Below are positions 1 through 10,577 of a stretch of DNA of 38,334 bases, in pieces (position 1 is the stretch's first letter; every line of letters begins with the position of its first letter). The notes under the pieces are model-generated. The model was not told where the DNA came from and did not search any database. It saw only the letters and a list, made by a program, of their open reading frames with translations. The stretch spans positions 1 through 38,334 of the forward strand of contig NXFV01001924.1 in the NCBI GenBank assembly GCA_002803225.1, written 5' to 3'. This DNA comes from Gamarada debralockiae (taxonomy: Eukaryota; Ascomycota; Leotiomycetes; Helotiales; Hyphodiscaceae). A program made the translations under genes and the position numbers.

Positions 1-330
1 CGTCGCCTTGGCTAGCAATCACCACTTGGCAAGCTTCAGGAACTCACTGGAATCCGAAATCCGCGTCCAAAAGTGGCCTATTTCCAACCCTATGTCTACA
101 GAGCATATGCACTCGAATATGATATCAATAAGCTAGATCATCTAGAGTCTCGAGTCCATATTAGCTACCTCATAGACTACGAATCGACAAATATCTTCAA
201 AATCTAGGTGCCAGCGCTATATCGAGTTATCAATGCGCGTGATGTTACCTTCGATAAGACCAAAAGGTTCAAACCAGACGAAGACTTCTCCAATGTCACT
301 GAACAGCTAGTTGGCCCCATGGGGCTGCAA

Positions 331-366
331 CAGCGTGATCAGCGTGATCAGCGTGATCAGCGTGGT
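331..366 (+). repeat. 9-bp tandem repeat, four units
   Basis: The unit CAGCGTGAT is repeated four times, the last ending in GGT. It lies in the copia relic's frame and would encode Gln-Arg-Asp repeats in the linker after the integrase region. It probably arose by slippage inside the element. Confidence 0.85.
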
Positions 367-891
367 TAGCGTGAAGCTGAAGCTGACGCTAAGTATCTAA
401 TGTATCTTCCTTGAGCATCTGCAGAGCCTTCCCTTGACGTTCTAGTCGACATAATCATTGTTGACAGTGGTCATGGTATCGAGCATGGCACTAGTCTCCA
501 ACTCCCTACGCCTAGAGCATCACCAGAGCCTAGCGCACAAAAGCATCTGGTTCAAACAGGTGATTCCGCTCTTACTCAAATTCCTTCTGCTGACAGCTCT
601 GCGCGCTCAAGTGCGCCTGATTCAGCTCTACAGGAACCCTCTGCGGACGCTCAACCACACTTGCGGACGCTCCAACATCTTCTGCGGACCCTTCCACGTC
701 CGTAAAACCATCGAAACTATCGAAAAGGGTCCCCACAACTGGTACGGACAATGGCATGGACAGAGACCTCATAATCAAAGGCGCAGGCTCAAGCACCAGG
801 AATACTACGCAACAATGCTAGACCATCTCCACTGCAACATCTGGTTACCATCCGCCAATCCTGACATGAAGAAAATCCGTTTCTGTTCGGA

Positions 892-1030
892 AAGGTGAGC
901 AGGGCTGCTTTGTCGGCAATATTGCGTGAGTTAAGGTGAGCAAGGGTAAGGCGAAGGTGAGTAAGGTGAGGCGGAGGTGAAAAGGGGTGAGACGAAGGGG
1001 GAAGCAGGTAAGCAATGGTAAACAGGGCCT
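892..1030 (+). repeat. Purine-rich imperfect GGTGAG/GGTAAG tract
   Basis: The motif AAGGTGAG and variants (GGGTGAG, GAGGTGAA, AGGTAAG) recur about every 9-20 bases through this stretch, giving a G/A-rich strand at the tail of the copia relic. It looks like an eroded minisatellite rather than coding sequence. Confidence 0.5.
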
Positions 1031-1167
1031 GGACCATTGAGCCAGGGAACCTATTTCGACTCCTCGGCTACAATTGCTGTTGCTGGCTAAAATTAGAAAA
1101 TAGTTTAAGGATTGTTCTGGGAGCCCATTTTGGATCCCTCTCACCTAGTCGCACGTGACTAATAGTC

Positions 1168-1252
1168 TATAAATCACTACGAAATACAGTTAAAATAAGT
1201 TGGATTTTAGTGGCAAAATAAGTGGAGGATGTACAATGAATATGGGGGGGAT
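1168..1252. mobile_element. Tc1/mariner terminal fragment (TIR relic)
   Basis: The reverse complement of 1201-1252 aligns with the left terminus of the Tc1/mariner copy at 34659. Both have a run of C followed by an ATTCA/GAATG-like stretch and then an identical 16-base core, CCACTTATTTTGCCAC. No transposase is attached. The adjoining 13 bases at 1168-1180 (TATAAATCACTAC) recur exactly at 37214-37226, in the terminus of the second mariner relic. This is a solo end left by a related element. Confidence 0.55.
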
Positions 1253-1373
1253 AGTACGGTATGTAACATTAATTAATACACTAAGCCCTAATCGGCGATG
1301 TTGAGCACGTGCTTAACGTGATTCGTTATTCGATCTGCAACTTAATAAGCCCGCCTGCCTAGTTAACCGGTAG

Positions 1374-1384
1374 ATATTTATAAG
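1374..1384 (+). promoter_or_regulatory. Candidate TATA element of P450-1
   Basis: An A/T-rich TATTTATAAG-type sequence lies about 90 bases upstream of the P450-1 start codon in otherwise mixed sequence. The position suits a core promoter, but there is no independent support. Confidence 0.25.
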
Positions 1385-1472
1385 CAGCTGCCTAAAAGTT
1401 ATCACAAAGAGAAACATTGTCCGAGGCCAAAAGGGTAGTGTGGCAGAAGATTTATCAAAAGATAGCACGACT

Positions 1473-3196
1473 ATGGCATTCTCTGATTTCCTACTACGTG
1501 GGCTCGGTCAAGCACTAGCTGCCACACCCGCGGTCATCTTCGGAGCCGTAAGCGCCTCTTGTGCAGGGAGGACCGATTTGTTAACATCAATCTAGATATC
1601 ACTATATCTTATCTATCTTTCCTCACTCGGCATCTACAATATATACTTTCACCCTCTTAGCAAGTTTCCCGGTCCCAAGCTAGCTAGCGCTACCGAACTT
1701 TTCGCGGTTTTCCATTTCGTGCGTGGTCAGCGGTTAAAGTTTAGCGAGAAGCTTCATACACAATATGGTGAAGTGGTCCGCACGAGACCCAACGAGCTGT
1801 CCTTCGTTGGCGACAATGCTTGGAAGGATATATACATGCATCGTCAAGGCCACAAGCAGATGCAAAAGGCTGGTATACCTCCTATCCCAAACAAAGCACA
1901 TAACATTATTGTCGCCCCCGATGATGTGCACGCACGCCAAAGGCGCCTCCTATCGCATGCCTTCTCGGAGCGAGCGGTAAGAAGAATGGACACACAAAAT
2001 TCCAGTCTCTGAAGTAACACACATTGTAGCTTCGAGAACAAGAGCCGTTGATTCAGGAGTATGTTAGCCTCCTCATCAGCAACATGCGAGAGGACGCAAA
2101 AGAAGGCAGAGAAGTCGATATGGTCCAAAACTTCAACCTTGCCACCTTCGACATTATTAGTGATCTCTCTTTTGGAGAATCCTTTGGTGGCCTTAGGATC
2201 AGGACGGCACATCCGTGGATAAAAGCATTCTTCGACATTGCGACAATAGGGACTATTATGACTCAACTAGTACTACTGAAAATTCCCATAATCTCGATAC
2301 TAGCGGGAGTGCTAGTCTTGCCCATGTTGAGGAAGCGGCTCGGGGTTATGAGCTATACTAAGGACAAGATTGAGAAACGCATCAACCAGAGAACTGATAG
2401 GCCTGACTTCATGTCATATGTGTTGAGGCACAACGATGAGAAAGGGATGTCGAGGGAGGAGATCCAGGCGACTTTCAACGTGCTCATGATCGCTGGCTCC
2501 GAAACCACTGCAACGTTACTAGCTGGATGCACTTATCTGCTTCAGAAGCATCCCCGGGTCCGGCAGAAGCTACACGCTGAAATTAGAGGCACGTTTCTTG
2601 ATGACAAGGAGATCACTATGCTCAGCGTTAGTCATCTAACATATCTGGATGCGGTCATCGGGGAGTCACTTCGACTCTACCCACCGGTGCCAATCGCCTT
2701 GTTGCGTATGACACCGCCAGAAGGCGCAGTTATCTGCGGTCATTGGGTCCCAGGCAATGTATGTCTATTTCAGATGCGTCTATCATATTTGCTGACAGTC
2801 ATCCAGGTATCTGTTGGCATTCCACAATTCGCGGCGTATACCTCCCCCCTCAACTTCGTAGAACCGGACTCGTTCGCGCCAGAGCGTATGCTCCATGAAC
2901 ATGAGGCGAAATTTGACAAGGATCGCAAGGCTGTTCTACAGCCTTTCTCCGCCGGACCTAGAAACTGCATTGGCAAGAAGTGAGTTCCAATGCAATACAC
3001 TATAGAGTACCGAGCTTAGGGACACTAACAGGCCAATAGCCTAGCTATTGCAGAGATAAAACTAATTCTTGCTCGAATCATCTTCAACTTTGACCTTGAG
3101 CTGGTTGATAAAAAGTCGAACTGGTTCGATCAGGAGGTTTATGGCTTGTGGAGGAAGCATCCGCTGATGGTTCGAGTCAAAGATATTAGAGTATAG
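1473..3196 (+). CDS. Cytochrome P450 monooxygenase (P450-1), five exons
   Basis: Exons are 1473-1547, 1596-1976, 2030-2758, 2807-2979 and 3040-3196, giving 504 residues, full length for a microsomal P450. Introns are 48, 53, 48 and 60 bp; the last has a CTAAC branch site. A hydrophobic N-terminal anchor is split by the first intron and followed by an FPGPK proline hinge. The I-helix oxygen-activation motif AGSETT is at about 307-312, the ExxR motif ESLR at 364-367, PERM at about 420, and the haem loop FSAGPRNCIG carries the axial ligand Cys449. The overall type (SHAFSERA, LSFGESFG, LRHNDEKGM) resembles fungal secondary-metabolite P450s of the isotrichodermin C-15 hydroxylase/CYP65-like group. 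The substrate cannot be told. No frame break is seen, so it is probably functional. It is a paralogue of the P450 at 10578 and shares the positions of its first and last introns. Confidence 0.9.
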
Positions 3197-5138
3197 AAAC
3201 CACCTATGGCAAGATTCCACACGCTTCTATAGTCATTCGCTAAAAGTGTCCTGTTGGAATACTAGTGGGAAAGGCCAATGTTCAGCTGGGACGGCACATG
3301 CAGGTGCCAAGGAATCATGGGAAATAAGAAATATGAAGGGATGCGATATCGCACCCACCAAAAATATGGGAATATATCTATGTGCATACAACATGCACAC
3401 AAGTGAGTTTAGTTATTCAAGCAATCAATCAATTCAACCTGTTGTTGCAACCACTGCTTCATATATTGCAGTGCATCACAATCAATCGTGCATGCTCAAT
3501 TCCAACAGTCTGGGTTTGCTGCCTATCGCAGCTCGTCGTTCCTTTCCCTTCGGCATCACCACCACCATTTTTAGAAATGGACCTTACTACCACCTGGGAA
3601 CCAATTTACATTAAGAGGTTCACATGATTTAGGCTATAGGGTATATAGTCTGGGGTTCTCTCTGCTTATTTTTTCGAGTCAGGACTGCATTCTGCACTGG
3701 AGTCCGAACGCGTGGCTCATCTGGCAGAGCCGTCACACCATGGGGAGATTTCCAGCAGGATGACAGGTAAATGGCTAGCAAGGCGTGCAACGCACTATAC
3801 AGTCATCCGGCTTGTTTAAAGGAAAACGAAGTAATTTTGCTATGGGCGGATTGCCCAAGCCGATGGTTACTAGTCTGACGCGCTGCGACTGTCCCCAAAG
3901 CTCGTTCAGCCAAATTTCGTAATAAGTGAAATTTCACATTATGATATACCAAAAGGTCTTGGAAATTCACAAAAGTTGAATATCTCCTTTAATCTGTAAC
4001 CTCAAGCCCTGAGAGTGCCCCAACTGCCTTTGGACAATTGAATCATGTTGTTACGGATATCAAGAAGAATTCTTGCTCCCAGACAAGAAGCTCGCCATCT
4101 AGTTCATGGCAATACCTCGCACAGATCAACCTCTCATGCCCCGGTTTCTCCATCCCTGCTAATACAACATCACAGAATGGTACTTCTTCGGAGACATCGG
4201 ATAATTTCAACGGCACGTTACCGTCCTTCGTTCCGGCCTCCTCGAAGTCGGCGATTTGTGTCATAAGTTGTGCCGTCAAATCGCCCCCCCACATTCCCTC
4301 TTAGCAAGAGACTTCGTAGAGAGAGAGATGGCTTCTCTTCTCATCTGTGGACAGTGGTATTTCATTGCTGTAAGGTGCAACGATGGAATGATTCCTGATT
4401 CGAGGACAAAGATTGGACGATTTAACTTGCTTTTCCTCAATATACCATGTGCAAGAGATAATATTCTGCTGAAAGATAGTTAAATTTGTCGCAAAGTGTT
4501 TCATTCGTTATTTGAAAGGTAGTATAAATCAGAAAATATTAGTCGAATTGTATTTCGAGCAGGATAAGAGATCGTGGGTCCTGACTTTTCTGTAATAGAA
4601 TGGAGCGGACGTTCAAGACCTAGAATGCAGTTGTCCAAATCTCTGTAAATAGTGAGGATATTCCGACAGGTCCACCTTCTCGTTGTTGGAGCGACCGAAA
4701 GAAGTGATCTCCAGTGAGTGGTAAATATGTCGAGGCAGACGGCGCTGTACACGTACACGCACTCGAACATTCTCCGAATATCCACTTTGTCCGACTGGAA
4801 CATATCCCGCTTCATGTGAGAATTATGTCACCTGATGGAAGCTCCAAAACGCTTTCCGTCGAGTTAGGTATCGTTGGTCTGATTGACACCCTCTGTACTT
4901 GGTTCTATCACATGAGACAGCGGTTGGCGTATACTGGTCGCCGACAGGGACAGCAATGGCGATACTCCTGGTATCGTCGCGCTTACAAGGAGCTGTTTGG
5001 AGAGTACCGTGCCTATGGGGAGCAAAACTTCTAACAAATGACCAGATATCGCTCATTTGATATTAAAAATTATTAAAACGCAGGGACGGTAATAAACCGT
5101 GCATAAGCAACAGGTACAAGTAAGCCACAAATACAGGC
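3197..5138. other. Gene-poor intergenic region
   Basis: No convincing gene is seen. Several short overlapping ORFs on both strands lie between 4038 and 5056. The most protein-like is 4043-4294 on the minus strand (83 codons, acidic), but it has no recognisable family, no start context and no adjoining exon. The rest reads as 3' flank of P450-1 and eroded sequence. Confidence 0.5.
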
Positions 5139-5386
5139 GGTTAACGTGACCTATGATAAGACAACAGAATATATTAAATGACTGAGCCTATACAGTACAG
5201 TAGAAAGCAGTAGGCAGCAGTAGAGAGTATTTATAGAACAAGATCTAGAGTTATATAGATTTGTCTTCTAGGCTTTCGACCTCTTTATATATTCCGAGAT
5301 TATATGTTACCTCGATCGATACCTCCCAGTCAATAGCTCAAGAGAATATCAATCGATAGCTTCCTGTACTACTGATAGTTAATACA
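5139..5386. mobile_element. Possible solo LTR of a copia-type element
   Basis: The segment begins GGTTAACGTGACC and ends GTTAATACA, resembling the TGTTA...TAACA ends of fungal copia LTRs. It has a TATTTATAG promoter-like site about 90 bases in, and it is followed by no primer-binding site. Neither a target duplication nor a second LTR copy is seen in the window, so the assignment rests on end structure and composition only. Confidence 0.3.
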
Positions 5387-6701
5387 ACCAATAGACATCA
5401 ATCAGTTAATTCAGGCCATCTGGCATTGGTTCGCAGACCTCGTCATTCAATTCTACACCTATTTCGCTGCCGCGCATGCTCATAATCTTAACAGTGCCTG
5501 AACATCAAAGTCATTCAACAAAATCAGATTTTTCAAGAGGGCCAAAGCAGTAATTTGGAACAGACGTCTTGTTAAACTAGGCGGCTATTCTCTCACATTC
5601 GTCCTAATTAAGCAAGGAGAGATGATAGAGTCTGAATTCGCTGTAGCTGCGACGTACCGGTTGTCTTGCGACAGTGCAAAAATGCTGTTGAGAGTTTATC
5701 GGAGAATCCTATGTGTATAAGGATGGTGTATGGATGGGAGACAAAAGAATCCCCTTACGAGGAGGAAGAATTCAGTTTGATATGAGAATTAAATTAGCAG
5801 AATGTGGGATACTCCCGCTCACGAGATTTAGGGGTAAGTCTCATCACTTTAGTTCAAGAGAAAAGCATCTCGTGCTAAATGGATAATTATCAATACAGAT
5901 TGGCCTTAAATACGATGTGTTCCAAATTTTCATTTCATCTTTGCTAGTTGCCAAACTCATACAGCATGCTTTCCTCATCCAGCCGCACGCGTTGCTTCAT
6001 AGCGCTGTCGGCTAGTTTTGTAGGCGTAGGGTACCAGTATATGTGCCGTTATAACTACCTCCCCTCAATTTTTTTGGGCTTATATATCGCTATAAGTACA
6101 CTCTAACGCCAACAAATAAAAGATCAAAACATAAATGACAAAAGAGACAAAGAGACAAAAATCAAAACCAACTGCGCTCCCGCCCAAAACTACAATGTCC
6201 CTACTCATTCATACCTTTTGAAGTGAAGGTATTAAAAGGTGTGTCGATGCCTGCTCCACTTATTCCACCACGAAATCTCAACTAAAACTACCATATCTTG
6301 TTTTGACGAGATTCTGTGGCAGAATCACCGATGTAATTCTATCCAGCATGAGAACCGGGTAAAGATGTATCGCTACACCTGGATGAGGCTGGACAAAGAT
6401 CGGCGGGAAACCACATCATTTGCGATCCTTATACTTATCTTGCCAGTAACGATGGCTGAAACCGGGCTCGCACGCGATAAGTATGTGCTCTGAACCGGGC
6501 GTTGAAAAACTGTACAACAATACGATCTGGCCCCCGGTCCCGACGATCGTCTTCTCGTGGTGGGGTTGGTGTTCCCCGAGGCAGGTTCGCGAGTCTAACC
6601 ATGAACATGTTTCTTCCGTATCGCTGATGAACCTGGGGAAGAGTTAGAACCGACCCCCCTCTCGCTGTTTCTGCTGGGTATTGAAAGTCTAGGGATTTGG
6701 G
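5387..6701. other. Intergenic region, AT-rich
   Basis: This stretch lies downstream of the minus-strand HExxH gene. It contains AT-rich runs and no ORF with recognisable protein features. The 84-codon ORF at 6239-6493 (+) shows no domain and no splice partner. Confidence 0.5.
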
Positions 6702-7686
6702 TTAGCTAATTTTGCTTTTGAAGACAGTACGTCTGGAGCGACCGTAAGTCGATAAGAAAGGCGTACTGAAATTCACGATGCGCCGAATGTAGTCTTGAGA
6801 TATTCGCCTGTAACTGTCTCCATAGTTCCTCAGGAGAGGGACGCCAGCCTGCCGCTCCCGGAGAGGGTCTCGGGTATCTTCAAAAAAATCTATTGTGCCA
6901 CGGAAGAGATTTCCTTCCCAGTGCCGGCCAGCTTCACCCACATCCGGCCTACCCAAGTCCTGGTAGGTAACCCGGGGAGGTGTGAGAGGAAGGCTCTCGC
7001 CACTCAGAAAGCCGGTAAAGAAGTGAACTATCTCGTGGGCAATAGCAACACCAAGCTGAAAAATGTAAGTCTCCCAGTTTTCTATGCAATTCTTGTAGCC
7101 GGGATCGGTTGTGGATTTATAACTGAGAGCTTGTTGTCCAACGAAAACCATATTGTCGAGAACCTGAACTGCGTTAGCAATGTAAAGGGGGCAAGGATCC
7201 AAATAGTTCCTCAATAGCACGGCAGTTACATACCATTTTATTAATCTGAAGAATGCCAGCAGACTTGGGATTGTACTGCCGCATATCACTCCCCCAGTCA
7301 AACCTTTTCATTCTCGCCTCACCGCGCACAGTGTTGGTAAGATAGATATTGGGGAAGTCGGCTCGCATCTCTCTCAGAAATTGGTCGACCCAGACAGGCA
7401 TATCTTCTAGATGGTACTTGTAGATGTGCCGTATTGCCCTCTCGCTGAAAGCATTGACCATCAATTGCCCAGTCCGTACAAGCATGCGTTTTCCATCACG
7501 GCTCTCTAGCATGGATAATGCAAGATGAATAACGTTTGCAACAGCTTCGAATCTCCCGTCTCCTGGAGGCATTTCGTCGTAGTGTGGTGGAGATGCTTCT
7601 CTGGGCAAAGTGAGGACACCTCGAGGGTCCTTCACAACCCTCAAGTTTCCAACCTGGCTGAACTGGATCTGTGAAGGGCCAGACAT
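6702..7686 (-). CDS. Uncharacterised HExxH protein, possible zinc metallopeptidase
   Basis: Two exons, 7686-7234 and 7163-6702, are joined across a 70-bp intron (donor GTATGT, CTAAC branch, acceptor TTCAG), giving 304 residues. The protein has an AHEIVHF motif with His194, Glu195 and His198, the classic HExxH zinc site. About 30 residues later comes a G-E-A-G-R motif whose Glu228 could be the third ligand, as in gluzincin-type peptidases. No signal peptide or membrane segment is obvious, which suggests an intracellular protein. I do not recognise the family by name. An in-frame ATG at 7794 would add 36 residues, but 7686 has the better context (A at -3) and the extra segment looks like translated leader. 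The gene runs opposite to its neighbours and shares its upstream region with the + gene at 8743. Confidence 0.65.
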
Positions 7687-8742
7687 CTTGAAGTGGTGCT
7701 GGAGTCTGCAGAGGAGAAGTTCTTGCTTTGGAGCCTTGTTTATTTGAAAAGACCTCTGTGGGACTACTGACCAGATTAGCGCCGGTTTCACCATAGGATA
7801 GGGTATTTCTTATGTAGGATGGCGTACCTGAATAAGTTGAGGAGAACGGGGAGCTCTATGATATCAGGTGAAAGAATACGTTGAGGCTAGTGAAGAGCGG
7901 CGTAGAGCTGATGAGTTGAATGATTGAGAGAGCAAATGCGTTAGTGTTATAGTTCGACAGGAAACTGGAATGGGTATTCCGTCCATTTTGTATCTGCGCA
8001 TAACACGAAAAATGGAGACGAATAGATAATAATTTAGTCATAAAACAGAAGGCCCAGAACTCAAAACGGCCGAAGCCCAACACTCGTAGAGTCGTAACTG
8101 TGTTTTGAGTTTGTGACAGATTGAAAAGTAATATTCGGCCGGCCATATCAGCTAGTGTGGACATGGGCTATAGGCCTTTACCCAGTTTCCTACTGATATC
8201 AGCTGGCCGGTAGGTTGCTTACCAGAGTGACGAGGTGCTAGCCTGGTGTGCCCGCTTCCCAACCCAAAATGTGTCTCACAAAGACTTGGTTTCGATAAAC
8301 GCGATGGTATATTTTTACTCCACCAATTAAAATCTTCACATTTCTCTGTTGGTTCGTCGGGGGGCAGAGGGAGGGTGGCAGCAACGGTAAAGGTCAGCGG
8401 CAACGCAAGCGCCGGGCCAAGCGCCAGGCCAAGCGCCAGGCCAAGCGCCGTGACATGAATGTTTCGTCTTTAAGTTAAGCTACCTAGAGAGCCACATTAG
8501 AGAGTTTTGAACGACTGCGTAGCTTAAAGAAGTAATTAGAATAAGTCAAAAGTAGTCAAATCGTAATATCCGTGTTCGAGAAAATTAACTAAAATGCCTT
8601 TACCATACGCAGCTCTTGATGCCTCAGGCATTATTTTCAACAGCCCCCGCCTTCAAGACCGAACACCTCCCACGGCGTAACTTTCCACCTATTCATCAAT
8701 CCTGACAGTCTGATCACATTGCAAGTCATAGCCTCTTCAAAC
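7687..8742. other. Divergent intergenic region between the HExxH gene and the gene at 8743
   Basis: This likely holds the promoters of both divergent genes. It contains a 12-bp minisatellite (8406-8451). The short ORFs here carry no domain and are read as chance. Confidence 0.5.
8406..8451 (+). repeat. 12-bp GC-rich minisatellite, about four units
   Basis: The unit CAAGCGCCAGGC repeats with a strict 12-base period. The first and last units vary at one or two bases. It is much more GC-rich than the surrounding promoter region and lies about 290 bases upstream of the start at 8743. Confidence 0.85.
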
Positions 8743-9884
8743 ATGCGAGGAAAAGACCTTCCGCCAACGGCCTCAATTCAAGATATGGATGGTGCCCATC
8801 GCGATACCTTCTCACGAGCCATTTCCGTCATTCTATCAACTGAAATTGCTGAAAATACCTACGCTCAGATCGTAGATGGACTCCCTACACCTGATGTGTT
8901 TAAGGATAGATACTTCGGGGGACTCCACGTCAAACACCCTATCAGAAAGCATACTATGCTATGCCCCGGCGTGATAGACAAAATACGGCAGTTTCGCGAT
9001 TCGTTTGATCCAAAAATCCTCAAATTTGGTAATCAGGTAAGTTCAGTAAATGTTCTTTCTGAGTCTTTGATATGCATGCTAAAGCGTTTGATTTCTTCCG
9101 TAGCTTGTTGCGGCATATCAAGAGGCCCCCGTCGGGTCTCATGCCTTTGGGCTGAGACTTATAGAGATGATTGCTGTGGCTATGCACCAGATTGCGGTTC
9201 TACTCTTCAAGCTCGATGAAAGCCTACACAAAGATGACGGCGTCGTATCCTGGAAGCCTGAGGAGGATTACAGATTCCCTAGCACGCCTGGCGAACCCGA
9301 TCCACCTCCTACTCTGTTTTTCCACCCTGCCTATACCTTTGAAGAGCAATATCCAGAGGGAGTCGCCGATATGGTCGGTTACTGGGCTGAGAATCGAATA
9401 CTCGGGGGTGTAGTCCTGTTCGACCGCGGAAAGTCAGGCTTTGAGGTATGTCAACTATGTGGTCTATGTTCACGTGTGTTCTGTTGAAACCGAATCGCTC
9501 ATGCCTTCCATTCACTAGTGTAACGACATCTATTTGCACTCGGATCGAAACCAAGTGACTTACCGCATTTACAAACTGCTCGATAGTCAGGTAAAAGCGT
9601 TACTGGATTTCATCCTCTTGGACCACCCTTCTACGCCCACCTCCTGTCCGCTGCCCATTTTAGGAGACAAGAACAATCGATGTCGAGTTGATCCGGATGA
9701 TGCAATAGATTGTCATGGTATCTTTCGCGATCGCTGGGAACGCAAGATCCCCGTTAAGGATGCTCACTACTATCGGACCTTGCGCGATGTCCAGATGGCA
9801 CTGGACTATCCCGAGATTGATGATGAGAGGGAGCGAATAGAAGCATTTTGGGCAGAGCGTTCAAATCACCCCCGAAAGAATTGA
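8743..9884 (+). CDS. Conserved-looking protein of unknown function, three exons
   Basis: Exons are 8743-9036, 9104-9445 and 9519-9884, giving 333 residues; both introns (67 and 73 bp) are phase 0 with GTAAGT/GTATGT donors. The start at 8743 has A at -3, but an upstream exon cannot be excluded. The N-terminal part has an S-I-Q-D-M-D-G motif. The middle is rich in Pro and aromatic residues (FFHPAYTFEEQYP). The C-terminal part has ILGGVVLFDRG, then CNDIYLHS, then CPLPILGDKNN followed by a GIFRDRWERK block. These segments read as a conserved globular protein, but I do not recognise the family and assign no function. There is no signal peptide or membrane segment. It sits between the divergent HExxH gene and the second P450. 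Confidence 0.7.
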
Positions 9885-10577
9885 AACCTGGGCTGCAGCA
9901 GTAAAGATACCGGTGATTGACGAGCAACGCTGAGATTTACCATAAGTAGCACTTATCCCTAGGGGTTCATCAATATCTTTAGCCTTTTGCAAGAGTTATC
10001 GTGATTTTAAGGTCAAAAGATGTCATTCACTAGCTTCGAAAGTTGGCAGCGGGCTCGGCTGTGCTAAATGGGCTTTTATTCACGCTCCGCACACTTGTCC
10101 ACTCTGCATCTCTTTCTACAAACAGTCAGCTGTAAAGATCATCATTTTCAAGGTTTAAAGCACCAAAATTCATTCCTATAATTACTTTTGTCTCCTTTTT
10201 TCTATTGTGCGCCGTGTATTCAGCAGTCCAAAGTTACGAAATATTAACTTATTAAAAAAAATTTAAGCTAAGTATAATAGCTGTATATAAAGGCTATTAC
10301 TAGCCTTACTTTAGAAACTAGCTGGCGATTTACGTATTGACCACCCTCACCCAATAAGCGTGCTTGTTGGGTGAGTAGGTGCCAACGGAACGATTATCCG
10401 ATGCAAGCACCAGCATCTCATTCAGGCGGCAACCCCGCTGCAAGATAACGCCGAGGGATACGTCTTTAAATTGAACACAGTTCATTTCATCTTTGGGCAC
10501 TGCCTTTTCTTCGGTACAAACATGACCATTGCTGTCTGTACCAACTTGCGATTTATCCTCGCAGCACCCAAGTCACC
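9885..10577. other. Intergenic region, promoter of P450-2
   Basis: An AT-rich stretch at about 10230-10310 is followed by mixed sequence leading to the P450-2 start. A perfect inverted repeat lies at 10346-10375. No gene is seen. Confidence 0.5.
10346..10375. promoter_or_regulatory. Perfect 9-bp inverted repeat upstream of P450-2
   Basis: CTCACCCAA at 10346-10354 and TTGGGTGAG at 10367-10375 are perfect inverted copies separated by 12 bases, about 200 bases upstream of the P450-2 start. Such a two-fold site could bind a dimeric regulator. Only the symmetry is seen; function is inference. Confidence 0.35.

Larger units (their letters stand above)
1..1030 (+). pseudogene. Ty1/copia retrotransposon polyprotein relic (integrase C-terminal region)
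   Basis: Read in frame 1 from the window edge, the first 300 bases give a stretch typical of the fungal Ty1/copia polyprotein just after the integrase core: a Y-x-x-R-A-Y-A-L motif, an N-K-L-D motif, a H-I-x-Y-L motif and an A-R-D-V-T-F motif, in that order. Two TAG stops (13-15 and 205-207) lie where the family normally has Trp, so each fits a TGG to TAG change, the RIP signature. The frame then runs into low-complexity linker sequence with further stops. No reverse transcriptase or RNase H part is visible, so this is a truncated, dead copy that begins before the window. The right limit is approximate. Confidence 0.75.

Noticed and set aside
4043..4294. 83-codon minus-strand ORF with a protein-like acidic composition
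   Set aside because: No family, no adjoining exon and competing ORFs on the other strand; not enough to call a gene.
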